Of a DNA stretch of 64,000 nt, positions 26,964 through 35,812 are shown piece after piece; position 1 is the stretch's first letter; the number at the start of each line of letters is the position of its first letter. This DNA is from JAWKXU01 sp964468045. Its GTDB lineage: Bacteria; Pseudomonadota; Alphaproteobacteria; Sphingomonadales; Sphingomonadaceae. The position numbers and the translations under genes were made by a program. Location of the stretch: the NCBI GenBank assembly GCA_964468045.1, contig CAYXTO010000007.1, positions 1 to 64,000 on the forward strand, given 5' to 3'. The notes under the pieces are model-generated. The model was given only the letters and a program-made list of their open reading frames with translations. It was not told the DNA's origin and made no database searches.

Positions 26964-27230
26964 ATGGATGCGAACAAGGCTGACGGCGCTGACGACATCC
27001 GGCAGCAGCGCGCCGAGCTTACCGAGGCTGATCTGGCCGCGGCGGGGATCGATCTCGCCCTGGATCATCCCGGGCAATCCCTGGCCGATCTCCGGCAATA
27101 CCCGGTCCTGTCCGAAGGCGGATGGTTCATCGTCATAAAGAATCAGAAGACGCTGCAGGAAATCTCGCGACGCCCCTGGCGCTTGCTGGGGCCGGTCGAA
27201 CTGCTTTCGAACAGCCTGGACCTCGATTGA
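26964..27230 (+). CDS. Small hypothetical protein (88 residues)
   Basis: I do not recognise this protein. The frame is a clean ATG-to-stop with third-position G/C as strong as the neighbours, which argues that it is coding. It begins with an acidic, Asp/Ala-rich helix (MDANKADGADD), continues with a predicted helix-strand alternation including GGWFIVIKNQKTLQEI, and ends acidic. There is no signal peptide, cysteine or metal motif. The Shine-Dalgarno is weak. It lies 54 bases before the HyuA gene and could be co-transcribed with it. Confidence 0.5.
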   Translation: MDANKADGADDIRQQRAELTEADLAAAGIDLALDHPGQSLADLRQYPVLSEGGWFIVIKNQKTLQEISRRPWRLLGPVELLSNSLDLD

Positions 27231-27284
27231 AATGACCGGGCGATCGCTTCTCGCCATGCGGCATCCAGCCCCGAGGCCGCGCCC

Positions 27285-29324
27285 ATGCTGATCGGTGTCG
27301 ACGTCGGCGGCACGTTTACGGATGTGGTATCCATCGGCGAGTCCGGCATCAGGACGATCAAGATCACGACCGACAGCCGCAATACCGAGCTGGGAGTGAT
27401 CGCCGGCGCCCGGGAGATAGGGGTGGAACAGGCGCAAGCCTTCAACCACGCCAGCACCCATGGCCTGAACGCGGTGATCACCCGTCGCCTGCCGAAGATC
27501 GCGTTCCTGACCTCCATGGGGCATCGGGACATACTCGACGCGGGCCGTACCTGGCGTCCGGTCGCCGACCTTACCAATCCGCACTGGCGCCGCCAGTTCG
27601 GGGATGCGGCAATGCCTCTGGTGCCGCGCTATCTGCGCAGGGGGGTGATCGAGCGGATCACGACGGAAGGCGAGGTGCTGATCCCTCTGGACGAGCGACA
27701 GGCGCGGGAACAGATCGCCGTGCTCAGGGAATGCGGGGTCGCGGGCGTCGCGATCTGCCTGCTCAACAGCTATGTGAACCGCCTTCACGAGGAACGCCTG
27801 AGCGAGATCGTGCGCGAGGAAATGGGCGATATTCCCTGCTCCATTTCCAGTGAGGTATCTCCCCTGGCGAAGGAATATGATCGCGCCTCGACCACGGTGA
27901 TCGATGTCTTCATGCACCTGATCTATAGCGACTACACGCAGCGGCTGGACGATGGCCTGCGCGCGCTGGGGTTCGGGGGCAAGCTCAATTACGCGAATTG
28001 CGCCGCGCAGCTGCTCTCGTCCGAGGTGGCGATGGAGCGGCCCTATCAGATCGTCTTCGCCGGCCCGGCCGCCGGCGCGGTGGCCAGCACCCATTTCGGA
28101 AAGATGGTGGCCAAGGGCAATCTCCTGTGCGCCGACATCGGCGGAACCTCCTGCGACATCAGCCTGGTCAGCGATTTCCGCCCCTATGTGAACACGACCT
28201 TCGAACTGGAACACGATCTGGTGGTCAACGCCTTGTCGGTCGAGGTTTCCAGCATCGGCGCGGGTGGCGGCAGCCTGGTATCGATCAGCAATGCCGGCGA
28301 GTTGCAGGTCGGCCCCGGCAGCGCCGGTTCGGAACCCGGCCCCGCATGCTACGGCAAGGGCGGGACGGATCCCACCATGACCGACACCTGCCTGCTGATG
28401 GGGATCATCGATCCCGACAATTTCGCGGGCGGCCGGGTCAGGCTCGACAAGGCCCTGTCGAAACGGGCCTTCGAAAGGCTGGATACCAGCCTGCCGTTCG
28501 AGGACCGGGTCCGCTTCGCCTTTCATGTCGGGCTCAACAATATCGCCGAGGGCCTGACCAACGTGACCATCCAGCATGGGATCGACCCGCGCGATTTCAG
28601 CATCATCGCTTTCGGCGCCGCCGGGCCAATGCTGCTGCCCTCGGTGCTGGACAAGCTGCACGCGGCGGAGGTGATCGTTCCGCCGCATCCCGGGCTTTTC
28701 TCCGCGCTGGGCCTGGTCAGTTCGGAGCAGACCTACAGCGACAGCCGCAGCGCCTATCGCACCCTGGCGCCGGAAGTGGCGGCCGAGATCGACGCGGTCT
28801 TCCAGGAAATGGAAGCGAATTTGCGGGAACGCCTGAAGGACAGCCATCCCGACCCCCTCTTTATCCGCGCCTTCGACGGCCGTTTGCTCGGCCAGAGCTG
28901 GGAAACGCCGTTCATCCCCATTCCGCCCGGAAAGATCACCCCGGAAACCGTGCTGGAGATGATCGAGAACTTCCACAGCGGCTACGAGTTGCGGGCGGGC
29001 AACCGCTTTCCCGGCATTCCGGTGCAGAGCGTGACCTACCGGGTGGAAACGGTGATACCCACGGCGAAGGTCGACTACCCACGGCTGGAACGGCGCTCCA
29101 CAGGCGCCCCGCCCCCCGATCGCGTGATAACCTTGCATTATCTCACTCCGGAACCGATCCAGGCGGGCGAATATCGCCGGACCGACCTTCGTTTCGGAGA
29201 CGAAATCCGGGGGCCGGCGGTGATTCGGGAGGAAAGCGCCACCACTTTCATTCTCAGCGGCCAGATCATGTCGGTGGGCGAGTTCGGCGAATTGTACATC
29301 CGGCGGGCGGACAATCTGTGGTAA
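27285..29324 (+). CDS. Hydantoinase/oxoprolinase family subunit A (HyuA-like), copy 1
   Basis: A 679-residue ATP-binding subunit of the HyuA/oxoprolinase/acetone-carboxylase beta family. Residues 1-15 give the phosphate loop IGVDVGGTFTDVV of the ASKHA fold; a second nucleotide element is ADIGGTSCDISLV, followed by SIGAGGGSLV and GPGSAGSEPGPACYGKGG, all family-typical. These enzymes phosphorylate an amide or enol oxygen to drive ring opening or carboxylation. The gene overlaps the HyuB start by seven bases, as usual for a two-subunit enzyme. Substrate is unknown; the locus has a LysR regulator and a second such pair nearby. Confidence 0.86.
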   Translation: MLIGVDVGGTFTDVVSIGESGIRTIKITTDSRNTELGVIAGAREIGVEQAQAFNHASTHGLNAVITRRLPKIAFLTSMGHRDILDAGRTWRPVADLTNPHWRRQFGDAAMPLVPRYLRRGVIERITTEGEVLIPLDERQAREQIAVLRECGVAGVAICLLNSYVNRLHEERLSEIVREEMGDIPCSISSEVSPLAKEYDRASTTVIDVFMHLIYSDYTQRLDDGLRALGFGGKLNYANCAAQLLSSEVAMERPYQIVFAGPAAGAVASTHFGKMVAKGNLLCADIGGTSCDISLVSDFRPYVNTTFELEHDLVVNALSVEVSSIGAGGGSLVSISNAGELQVGPGSAGSEPGPACYGKGGTDPTMTDTCLLMGIIDPDNFAGGRVRLDKALSKRAFERLDTSLPFEDRVRFAFHVGLNNIAEGLTNVTIQHGIDPRDFSIIAFGAAGPMLLPSVLDKLHAAEVIVPPHPGLFSALGLVSSEQTYSDSRSAYRTLAPEVAAEIDAVFQEMEANLRERLKDSHPDPLFIRAFDGRLLGQSWETPFIPIPPGKITPETVLEMIENFHSGYELRAGNRFPGIPVQSVTYRVETVIPTAKVDYPRLERRSTGAPPPDRVITLHYLTPEPIQAGEYRRTDLRFGDEIRGPAVIREESATTFILSGQIMSVGEFGELYIRRADNLW

Positions 29325-31378
29325 GGATCGGCAGCAGAGAAAGCGCGCGCGCTGCTTCCCCGGCCCGGTCGCTGCCGGCGCGCGGGAGATATGGGAAGCC
29401 GGAGGCGTCGGCGCCCGCCCCGGCCGCGGCGGATGCCCGTCCGATCCGCGAGCTTACCGAGACCGAATTCTTCGAGCGCTACAATACCGACCGGTTCACC
29501 GCCTCGATCCTGGCCAACCGGATGCAGTATATCGTGAAGCACATGAGCACGGTGCTGCTTACCACCTCCTTCTCGATGATCCTGCGGGAATGGTACGATT
29601 TCGCCGCGACCATTTCCGGCCCGCCGCAGCTCAACTATCCGATGAGCACCGGATCGGACAGCCTTTCCATCTTCATGTTCACCATGGCCGACGGGGTGCG
29701 CAACATCGTGGAGGAATTCGGGCCGGAGAACATCCGGCCCGGCGACGTCCTGATAGCCAACGATCCCTATCGCATCGGGCTGCATGTGAACGACGTCTGC
29801 TTCATCCGCCCGGTCTTCTATCGCGGCGAGCTTGTCTCCTTCGTCACCATCAGGGCGCACCAGCTCGATATGGGCGGGATCGTCGCCGGCGGTTTCAGCG
29901 GCTCCAAGCACAATGTCTACGAAACCGGCCTCGTCATCCCGCCGATCCTGCTCTACCGCGACGATCAGCCGCAGCGCCCGACCTTCAACCTGATCTTCGA
30001 CAACGCCCGCTTCGGCGACCTGCTGCTGCCGGACATGAAATCGCTCTACCAGAGCCTGCTGCTGGGCGAACGCCTGCTGATGGAGAGCATCGATCGCTAC
30101 GAGATCGACGCGTTCCTCGGGGCGATCCGCTATTGCTGCGACGTGTCCGCCGACGCGATGCGCGCCGCCATTCGCGAGAAGATCCCCGATGGCGTGTACC
30201 AAGGCGGGGATGCGCTGGATTGCGACGGGGATTGCGAAGAGCGGGAATGCCGCCTGAAAGTGAAGATCACCAAGGTCGACGACCGGATGGAATTCGACTT
30301 CAGCGGCACCTCGCGGCAGGCGGCCACCAGCATCAATTGCGGCCCGCTCGACGTGAAGGCGGCGGTGGGCGTGGCGCTCAAGATGGCGATCGAGCAGAAG
30401 ACCCCGCTCTCTTCCGGTTGCTTCCGCACGATCGACATCGTGCTCCCGCCGGGCACCTTCGTCAGCGCGACCCCGCCGCTCGGCCCGATCTTCATGTACT
30501 GGGAAGCGTCGTTCGTGGTGGTCTCCGCGATCTATCGCGCGCTTGCCGATGCGTTGGGCGAGGATGCGGTCGGGCCCGATTTCGGCTCGATGATGGTCCA
30601 TAACGGCAGCGGCCAGTGGCCGGACGGCACGCCCTGGCTCTCGGTATCGACCTGCGGGGGCGAGCATGGCCCGTGGGGGGCGACCAGGGCCGGAGACGGC
30701 GACAGCTACACCGTCAATCACACCGGCAACAATCTCGACCCCGCGACGGAAGCGATCGAGGGGAGCATACCGGTGGTGGTCATGCGCAAGGAATATGTCA
30801 CCGACAGCGGCGGGCCGGGCAGGCATCGCGGCGGCGCGGCGGTAATGCGGGACACGCTGTGGCTGGCCGAGGGCGGCCATAATCTCACGTCCCTGCACGC
30901 GAAGACGCCCGCCGGGATCGGGGTGAACGGCGGCGACGACGGCACCTCGCAGGCCTGCTGGCTGTTCCCCGCGCAAGCCGCGGATCTGGAGCGGAGCGCC
31001 GCGGACCTGATCGCGAACGAGGACGCGATCTACGCCCGCTCCGTGCCCATCGCGGGAATGCTCGATCCGGACAGCAAGCAGCTCGATCCCGACGGCCGCT
31101 ATTTCTATTTCGGCTCCCGCCCCGTCTGGCAGCTCGGCAGGGGATGCGCGCTGCGCTTCCGCACGGGCGGCGGAGGGGGGTGGGGCGATCCGCTGGAACG
31201 CGATCCGGAAATGGTCAGGCGCGATGTGCGCGACGAATATGTCAGCATCGAAGGCGCCCGGCGCGACTATGGGGTGATCGTCCGGGGCGATCCGGTGAGG
31301 CATCCCGAAAAGCTTGAGATCGACCTCGCCGCCACCCAGGCGTTGCGCCGGGACATGAGAGCCGCGCGGGGCGGTTAG
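29318..31378 (+). CDS. Hydantoinase/oxoprolinase family subunit B (HyuB-like), copy 1
   Basis: A protein of about 686 residues carrying the HyuB domain from roughly residue 50 onward (FFERYNTDRFTASILANRMQ, GDVLIANDPYRIG, GTSRQAATSINCG). It is the partner of the HyuA subunit. Start GTG 29318 overlaps the HyuA stop; it adds an Ala/Pro/Arg-rich N-terminal extension of about 45 residues absent from the second copy, so the true start may be later. A GGGGGWGDPLERDP segment near the C-terminus is the family's glycine-rich ending. No zinc ribbon follows, unlike the copy at 35813. Confidence 0.83.
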   Translation: MVRIGSRESARAASPARSLPARGRYGKPEASAPAPAAADARPIRELTETEFFERYNTDRFTASILANRMQYIVKHMSTVLLTTSFSMILREWYDFAATISGPPQLNYPMSTGSDSLSIFMFTMADGVRNIVEEFGPENIRPGDVLIANDPYRIGLHVNDVCFIRPVFYRGELVSFVTIRAHQLDMGGIVAGGFSGSKHNVYETGLVIPPILLYRDDQPQRPTFNLIFDNARFGDLLLPDMKSLYQSLLLGERLLMESIDRYEIDAFLGAIRYCCDVSADAMRAAIREKIPDGVYQGGDALDCDGDCEERECRLKVKITKVDDRMEFDFSGTSRQAATSINCGPLDVKAAVGVALKMAIEQKTPLSSGCFRTIDIVLPPGTFVSATPPLGPIFMYWEASFVVVSAIYRALADALGEDAVGPDFGSMMVHNGSGQWPDGTPWLSVSTCGGEHGPWGATRAGDGDSYTVNHTGNNLDPATEAIEGSIPVVVMRKEYVTDSGGPGRHRGGAAVMRDTLWLAEGGHNLTSLHAKTPAGIGVNGGDDGTSQACWLFPAQAADLERSAADLIANEDAIYARSVPIAGMLDPDSKQLDPDGRYFYFGSRPVWQLGRGCALRFRTGGGGGWGDPLERDPEMVRRDVRDEYVSIEGARRDYGVIVRGDPVRHPEKLEIDLAATQALRRDMRAARGG

Positions 31379-31388
31379 GGGAACGGCA

Positions 31389-32408
31389 TTGGAAACGCTC
31401 GAGGGCATGCGCCTGTTGCTCAAGGTGGTGGAATGCGGCAGCCTTTCGGCGGCCGGCCGCGCCTCCGGGCAGTCGCCGGCGTCGGTTTCCCGCAAGATCG
31501 CGCAACTGGAGGACGAGATCGGGGCGAAGCTGTTCAACCGGACCAGCCGCAGCCTGTCCCTCACCCATATCGGGGAGGTCTATTACGAGCATGTCGCCCG
31601 GATCGTCGGCGAGATCGACAATCTGAACATCGCCATCTCGGAGCAGCAATCCGTCCCGCGCGGGACATTGAACGTGCGCACGCAGGCCAGCATTGCCACC
31701 AGATTCCTGGCGGACGCCTTGCCGTCCTTCCTCGAACGCTATCCGGATATCGTGCTGCAGCTGTCGCTGGGCGAGTTCGCGCCCGATCTGGATAACAATC
31801 GCATCGACGTGGATATCCGGGTCGGAATGCCGGACAATCCGGATCTGATGATCCGCCGGCTCTCGCCCGGCGTGGAGCGCATCCTCTATGCCAGCCCCGA
31901 ATATCTGGCGAAGCATCGCAAGCTGTCCGGCCCGCAGGACCTGCTGAACCACAATTGCCTGTCCCTGCAGATCGCCTCGGCGGACGAGCAGAGCTGCTGG
32001 TTCTATCGGACCCCGGCCGGAATCAAGGAGCTCAGGGTCTCGGGCAACCTGATCGTCAACGATGCCTCCATTCTTCACGAAGCGGTGATCTCCGGCATCG
32101 GCATCGGCCTGCTGCCGGCCTGGATGGCGGCGGACGATCTCGCCACCGGGCGGGTGGTCCGCATCCTGCCCAATGTCGAGATGACGCAGACGGTGTTCGA
32201 TTTCGGGCTTTATGCGGTGTTCCGGAAATCCGACCTCATCCTCCCGAAAGTCCGCGTGTTCGTGGACTTCCTGGTCGAAACCCTGCGCCGCAAGGATGCG
32301 GAGATTTCCCGCATCGCGATGAAGGCCCGCAGGCAGAGCGCGGAGACGGATCGCCGGGCGCCCGATGCCCTGCGCTGGATCCATCCGAAAGGGATCGGTT
32401 CGCGCTGA
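31389..32408 (+). CDS. LysR-family transcriptional regulator
   Basis: A 339-residue LysR-type regulator. The N-terminal winged helix-turn-helix (residues 3-62) shows LLLKVVECGSLSAAGRASGQSPASVSRKIAQLE; a linker helix and a periplasmic-binding-protein-like co-inducer domain follow, with the GLLPAWMA segment. The start is TTG 31389 with AGGGGAA upstream. It sits between the first HyuAB pair and the luciferase-like/HyuAB operon, and an LTTR-like inverted repeat lies just downstream at 32449-32471. It is probably the activator of one or both Hyu modules; the co-inducer is unknown. Confidence 0.85.
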   Translation: METLEGMRLLLKVVECGSLSAAGRASGQSPASVSRKIAQLEDEIGAKLFNRTSRSLSLTHIGEVYYEHVARIVGEIDNLNIAISEQQSVPRGTLNVRTQASIATRFLADALPSFLERYPDIVLQLSLGEFAPDLDNNRIDVDIRVGMPDNPDLMIRRLSPGVERILYASPEYLAKHRKLSGPQDLLNHNCLSLQIASADEQSCWFYRTPAGIKELRVSGNLIVNDASILHEAVISGIGIGLLPAWMAADDLATGRVVRILPNVEMTQTVFDFGLYAVFRKSDLILPKVRVFVDFLVETLRRKDAEISRIAMKARRQSAETDRRAPDALRWIHPKGIGSR

Positions 32409-32444
32409 TTTCCCGATATTTTCCGAACTAATTCAAATCTCTGC

Positions 32445-32478
32445 GAGCATCTTTTCGGATTTTGAAAAGATGTTGCTC
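32445..32478. promoter_or_regulatory. LTTR-box-like inverted repeat before the flavin enzyme operon
   Basis: ATCTTTTC and GAAAAGAT form a perfect 8-base inverted repeat with a 7-base spacer, extended outward by GAGC/GCTC. It has the T-N11-A geometry of LysR-family sites. It lies in the 179-base gap between the LysR gene and the operon starting at 32588. A terminator for lysR is the alternative, but no T-run follows. The adjoining TTGCTCGGTCT recurs as TTGCTCAATCT upstream of the TonB receptor at 38094. Confidence 0.45.
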
Positions 32479-32587
32479 GGTCTTTGCGTCTTCTCACATA
32501 GATGCGCAATCTCCTACTCTCCGGAGCACAGAAGAATGACTGGTTGGTCGAGGCCCGGGGGCAAGCCCGGTCCGGAGAGGTTGCAGG

Positions 32588-33664
32588 ATGAAGTTCGCCT
32601 ACATGCCCGATACCCATTTCGGTGTGTACGATCAGGCCCCGCCGTCGCCGCAGGAAGCCGCCGATGCTTTCGAGCAGATCGTGGAAGAAGCGGTGCTGGC
32701 CGAGGAGCTGGGCTTCGACGGGGTGTTCCTGCCGGAGCGCCATGCCCGGGGCGAAACCTTCGTTCCTTCGCCCCTGCTGGCGGCCACGGCGATCGCCGCG
32801 CGCACCTCCCGCATCCGCATCGCCACCACCGTCCTGCTGCCGACCCTCTACAACCCGATGCACCTGGCCGAGCAGATCGCGATGGTGGACAATCTGTCGC
32901 GCGGCCGCTTCACGCTCGGCGTCGGGGTCGGCTATCATCAGGACTATCACCGCTATTTCGGCATCCCCTGGGAGCAGCGCGGCAAGCGTTTCGACGAGAT
33001 CCTGGATGTGCTTCACCTGGCCTTCGCCGGGGAGCGCTTCAGCTATCACGGCGAATTCTACCAGTTCGATGATGTCCAGCTGACGCCGCGCACCTATCAG
33101 CGGCCCGGCGTGCCGATCTGGATAGGAACCCACAGCAAAGGCAAGCCGCTGGAGCGCGCGCTCCGGCACGATGGCTGGGTGCTGTGGACCCAGCCCGAGT
33201 GGGACGAGAACGAGCAGTGGATCGCGCAGACGCGCGCCCGCGCCGCGGCGGCGGGCAGGGGCGACTGGACGGTGGTGCTCAATCAGGATGGCTGGATCGG
33301 CGATGATCCGGCCGCCACGCGGGCGCGGCATGCGCCCCGGTGGCTGCGGGAAGCCAGCTTCTACGACGAGCATGATTTCGACGGCGAGATCAGCCCCGAA
33401 GGCGACACCAGCAAGGCCGACGAGGCCGAACTGGCGATCCGGGATTTCGAAACCCGCCAATGGCATTTCGGAACGCCCCAAAGCTGGATCGCGCGCATTC
33501 AGGAGATGGAGCGCCGGTTCAAGCCGGACTGGCTGAATTTCCGGCTCCGCACCCCGAACATGGGCAATGGCCCGCCTTACCCCGGCGGAGATGAAGTGAA
33601 GGAAGCGATCCGCCGGTTTGGCACCGAAGTGCTCCCCGCATTGCGCGGCGGAAAAGCCGCGTGA
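32588..33664 (+). CDS. LLM-class flavin-dependent oxidoreductase (luciferase-like)
   Basis: A 358-residue bacterial-luciferase-family TIM barrel. It shows MKFAYMPDTHFG at the first strand, GFDGVFLPERH, TATAIAARTSRIRIATTVLLPTLYNPMHLAEQIAMVDNLSRGRFTLGVG (the usual flavin site region, split over residues 65-115) and GVPIWIGTHSKG. Members are FMN monooxygenases using reduced flavin from a partner, or F420 enzymes; the organism type favours FMN. It starts the run leading into the second HyuAB pair, overlapping its upstream leader, so it probably oxygenates the same substrate before or after the Hyu step. Confidence 0.84.
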   Translation: MKFAYMPDTHFGVYDQAPPSPQEAADAFEQIVEEAVLAEELGFDGVFLPERHARGETFVPSPLLAATAIAARTSRIRIATTVLLPTLYNPMHLAEQIAMVDNLSRGRFTLGVGVGYHQDYHRYFGIPWEQRGKRFDEILDVLHLAFAGERFSYHGEFYQFDDVQLTPRTYQRPGVPIWIGTHSKGKPLERALRHDGWVLWTQPEWDENEQWIAQTRARAAAAGRGDWTVVLNQDGWIGDDPAATRARHAPRWLREASFYDEHDFDGEISPEGDTSKADEAELAIRDFETRQWHFGTPQSWIARIQEMERRFKPDWLNFRLRTPNMGNGPPYPGGDEVKEAIRRFGTEVLPALRGGKAA

Positions 33665-33699
33665 CCGGCACGGGCGATCGAAAAGGAGAGAGCGACCAG

Positions 33700-35796
33700 A
33701 TGGCTTTGGATAGTGTGGAAGGCGAATATGCGATCGGAGTGGATGTGGGCGGCACGCATACCGACCTCATCATGGCTACCCCGAGCGAGCTGGTGCGCAG
33801 CAAGGCCTTCACGACCCACGGCAATTACAGCGAAGGAATCCTTCGCGCCATCGAGCTGGCGGCGGCCCAGGTCGGCCGGACGACGGAAGAGGTGCTGTCG
33901 CGCTGCAGCGCCTTCGTCAACGGCTCGACCATCGTCACCAATGCCATAACCGAATTGCGCGGCGCGAAGGTCGGTGTCCTGATCACGCGCGGCTTTCGCG
34001 ACACCTTCCGCCTGGCCGGCGGCGCCCGGACCCAGGATTATGACGATCACCTGCAGGTTCCCCCGCCCGAAGTGGTGGAGCGCGATTGCATCGTCGAGAT
34101 CACCGAGCGGGTGGAAAGCGCCGGCCGGATCATCGTCCCGCTCGACGACGAGGAAGTGCGCGCCGGCATTCGCACCCTGAAGGCCAACGGCGCGGAAGCC
34201 ATCGCCGTATGCTTCCTGTGGTCGTTCCAGAACCCGGCCAACGAGCTGCGCGCCGGGCAGATCCTGCGCGAGGAATTTCCCGGCACCTTCTTCACCCTGT
34301 CGCATGCGACCCATCCGGTGATCGGCGAGTTTCCGCGCTTCATGACTGCGGTGTTCAACTGCCTCTCGCATCGGGCGACGACGCGCTACATAGACGGGCT
34401 CAAGGCGGAGCTCGGCAAGGCCGGCTTCCAGGGCGCGATGACCTTCTTCCAGGGCATCGGCGGCTCGATCGGGATCGACGCGGTCGAGGAAACGCCGATC
34501 ACCCTGATGCAGTCCGGCCCGGCCGGGGGCGTGATGGGCGCGCGCCAGATCGCGGAAAAGCTGGGCATCCGCAATGTGCTGGTCGGCGACATGGGCGGCA
34601 CCAGCTTCGATACCGCCGTGCTCGCCAATCTGACCCCGACCGTCGCGCGGGAAGCGTCCTTCGGGGCCTATCGCACCGGGATCAATATTCTGGACATCGT
34701 GTCGGTCGGCGCGGGCGGCGGCAGCATCGCCTGGCTCGACGGACGCGGCGTTCCCCAGGTGGGCCCGCACAGCGCCGGTTCGGAGCCGGGACCGGCCTGC
34801 TATGCCAGGGGCGGGACGCGTCCCACGGTGACGGACGCCAATGTCATCCTCGGCCTGATTGATCCCAACAATTACCTGAAAGGCGCGCATAGGCTGGATG
34901 TGGAGGCCGCCGGCAAGGTCGTGGAGGCCCATATCGGGGCGCCGCTGGGCTGGTCGGTGGAGCGCGCCGCCGCCGCCATCTACGATCTCGCGGTGATCGA
35001 GATGGCCAATGCGCTGCGCATGGTCAGCGTGGAGCGCGGCCATCATCCGCGCGATTTCACCTTCTTCTCCTACGGCGGGGGGCTCGGCCTGTTCGCGGTG
35101 GAAATCTGCCGGCGGCTCGGCTGCCCCACCATCGTGGTGCCCGACAATTGCTCCGCTTTTTCGGCCTATGGCGTGCTGACCGCCGATTATGTCCGCCAAT
35201 ACAACCGCACGGTCAACTGGACGCTGGACGATCCCTCGCAGGTCGATCAGGTCAACGCCGCGCTGGAGGACATGCTGGCCCAGGCGCGCCTGGACGCGCA
35301 GAGCGAGAACATCGACATCGCCGCGCTGGAGATCGAGCGGGCAGGCGAATTCCGCTTCCTCGGGCAGGTTCACGAGGTGAGCCAGCCTCTGCCGGACCGG
35401 CCTTTCACTCAGGAGGATGCTCCGGCGCTCGCCGCCGCCTTCCCGGATGTCTACGAGCGCAGCTATGGCGAAGGCACCGCCTGGAAGGGCTCTTCCGTGG
35501 TGCTGGTCAATCTCTCGATCAAGGCCGTGTTCCGCCGCGAGAAACCCGCCGGGCGGGAGCAGGAGCCGGTCCAGTCGGCCACTCCGCCCGAGCCGGTCTC
35601 GATCCGCCGGATCTACCAGCCCTTCCTGCGCGAGGCGGCGGATGTTCCGGTCTATGCCGAAGCCGCCCTGCCGCCGGGTACGGAAATCGCCGGCCCCTGC
35701 ATCGTCGATGTCGGCGACACCACCATTTACGTGCCGAGCGGGGCCCATTGCTCCCGCGACCGCTATTTCAACTTCAACCTCTCGCTGAGCGCCTGA
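33700..35796 (+). CDS. Hydantoinase/oxoprolinase family subunit A (HyuA-like), copy 2
   Basis: A 698-residue HyuA/acetone-carboxylase-beta-like ATP-binding subunit. It has IGVDVGGTHTDLIM at the N-terminus, GDMGGTSFDTAVL as second nucleotide motif, SVGAGGGSIAWLD and GPHSAGSEPGPACYARGG. ATG 33700 is preferred, with AAGGAG about 11 bases upstream; a GTG at 33661 overlapping the preceding stop is the alternative. It is clearly a paralogue of the copy at 27285, but divergent enough to have a different substrate. It pairs with the HyuB at 35813, 16 bases downstream. Confidence 0.86.
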   Translation: MALDSVEGEYAIGVDVGGTHTDLIMATPSELVRSKAFTTHGNYSEGILRAIELAAAQVGRTTEEVLSRCSAFVNGSTIVTNAITELRGAKVGVLITRGFRDTFRLAGGARTQDYDDHLQVPPPEVVERDCIVEITERVESAGRIIVPLDDEEVRAGIRTLKANGAEAIAVCFLWSFQNPANELRAGQILREEFPGTFFTLSHATHPVIGEFPRFMTAVFNCLSHRATTRYIDGLKAELGKAGFQGAMTFFQGIGGSIGIDAVEETPITLMQSGPAGGVMGARQIAEKLGIRNVLVGDMGGTSFDTAVLANLTPTVAREASFGAYRTGINILDIVSVGAGGGSIAWLDGRGVPQVGPHSAGSEPGPACYARGGTRPTVTDANVILGLIDPNNYLKGAHRLDVEAAGKVVEAHIGAPLGWSVERAAAAIYDLAVIEMANALRMVSVERGHHPRDFTFFSYGGGLGLFAVEICRRLGCPTIVVPDNCSAFSAYGVLTADYVRQYNRTVNWTLDDPSQVDQVNAALEDMLAQARLDAQSENIDIAALEIERAGEFRFLGQVHEVSQPLPDRPFTQEDAPALAAAFPDVYERSYGEGTAWKGSSVVLVNLSIKAVFRREKPAGREQEPVQSATPPEPVSIRRIYQPFLREAADVPVYAEAALPPGTEIAGPCIVDVGDTTIYVPSGAHCSRDRYFNFNLSLSA

Positions 35797-35812
35797 GCCG
35801 AGGAGGAAGCAT

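Noticed and set aside
26958..29138. Very long minus-strand frame (over 700 codons) opposite the HyuA gene
   Set aside because: It is a mirror of a GC-rich gene with strong third-position bias; it has no family similarity, while the plus strand encodes an unmistakable HyuA.
29138..31564. Long minus-strand frame opposite HyuB and the start of lysR
   Set aside because: The translation is His/Arg/Gly-rich noise, crosses two real genes and has no start context.
32445..32478. Intrinsic terminator of lysR
   Set aside because: The stem is A/T-rich and is not followed by a T-run; its T-N11-A geometry fits an operator better, though a terminator role is not excluded.
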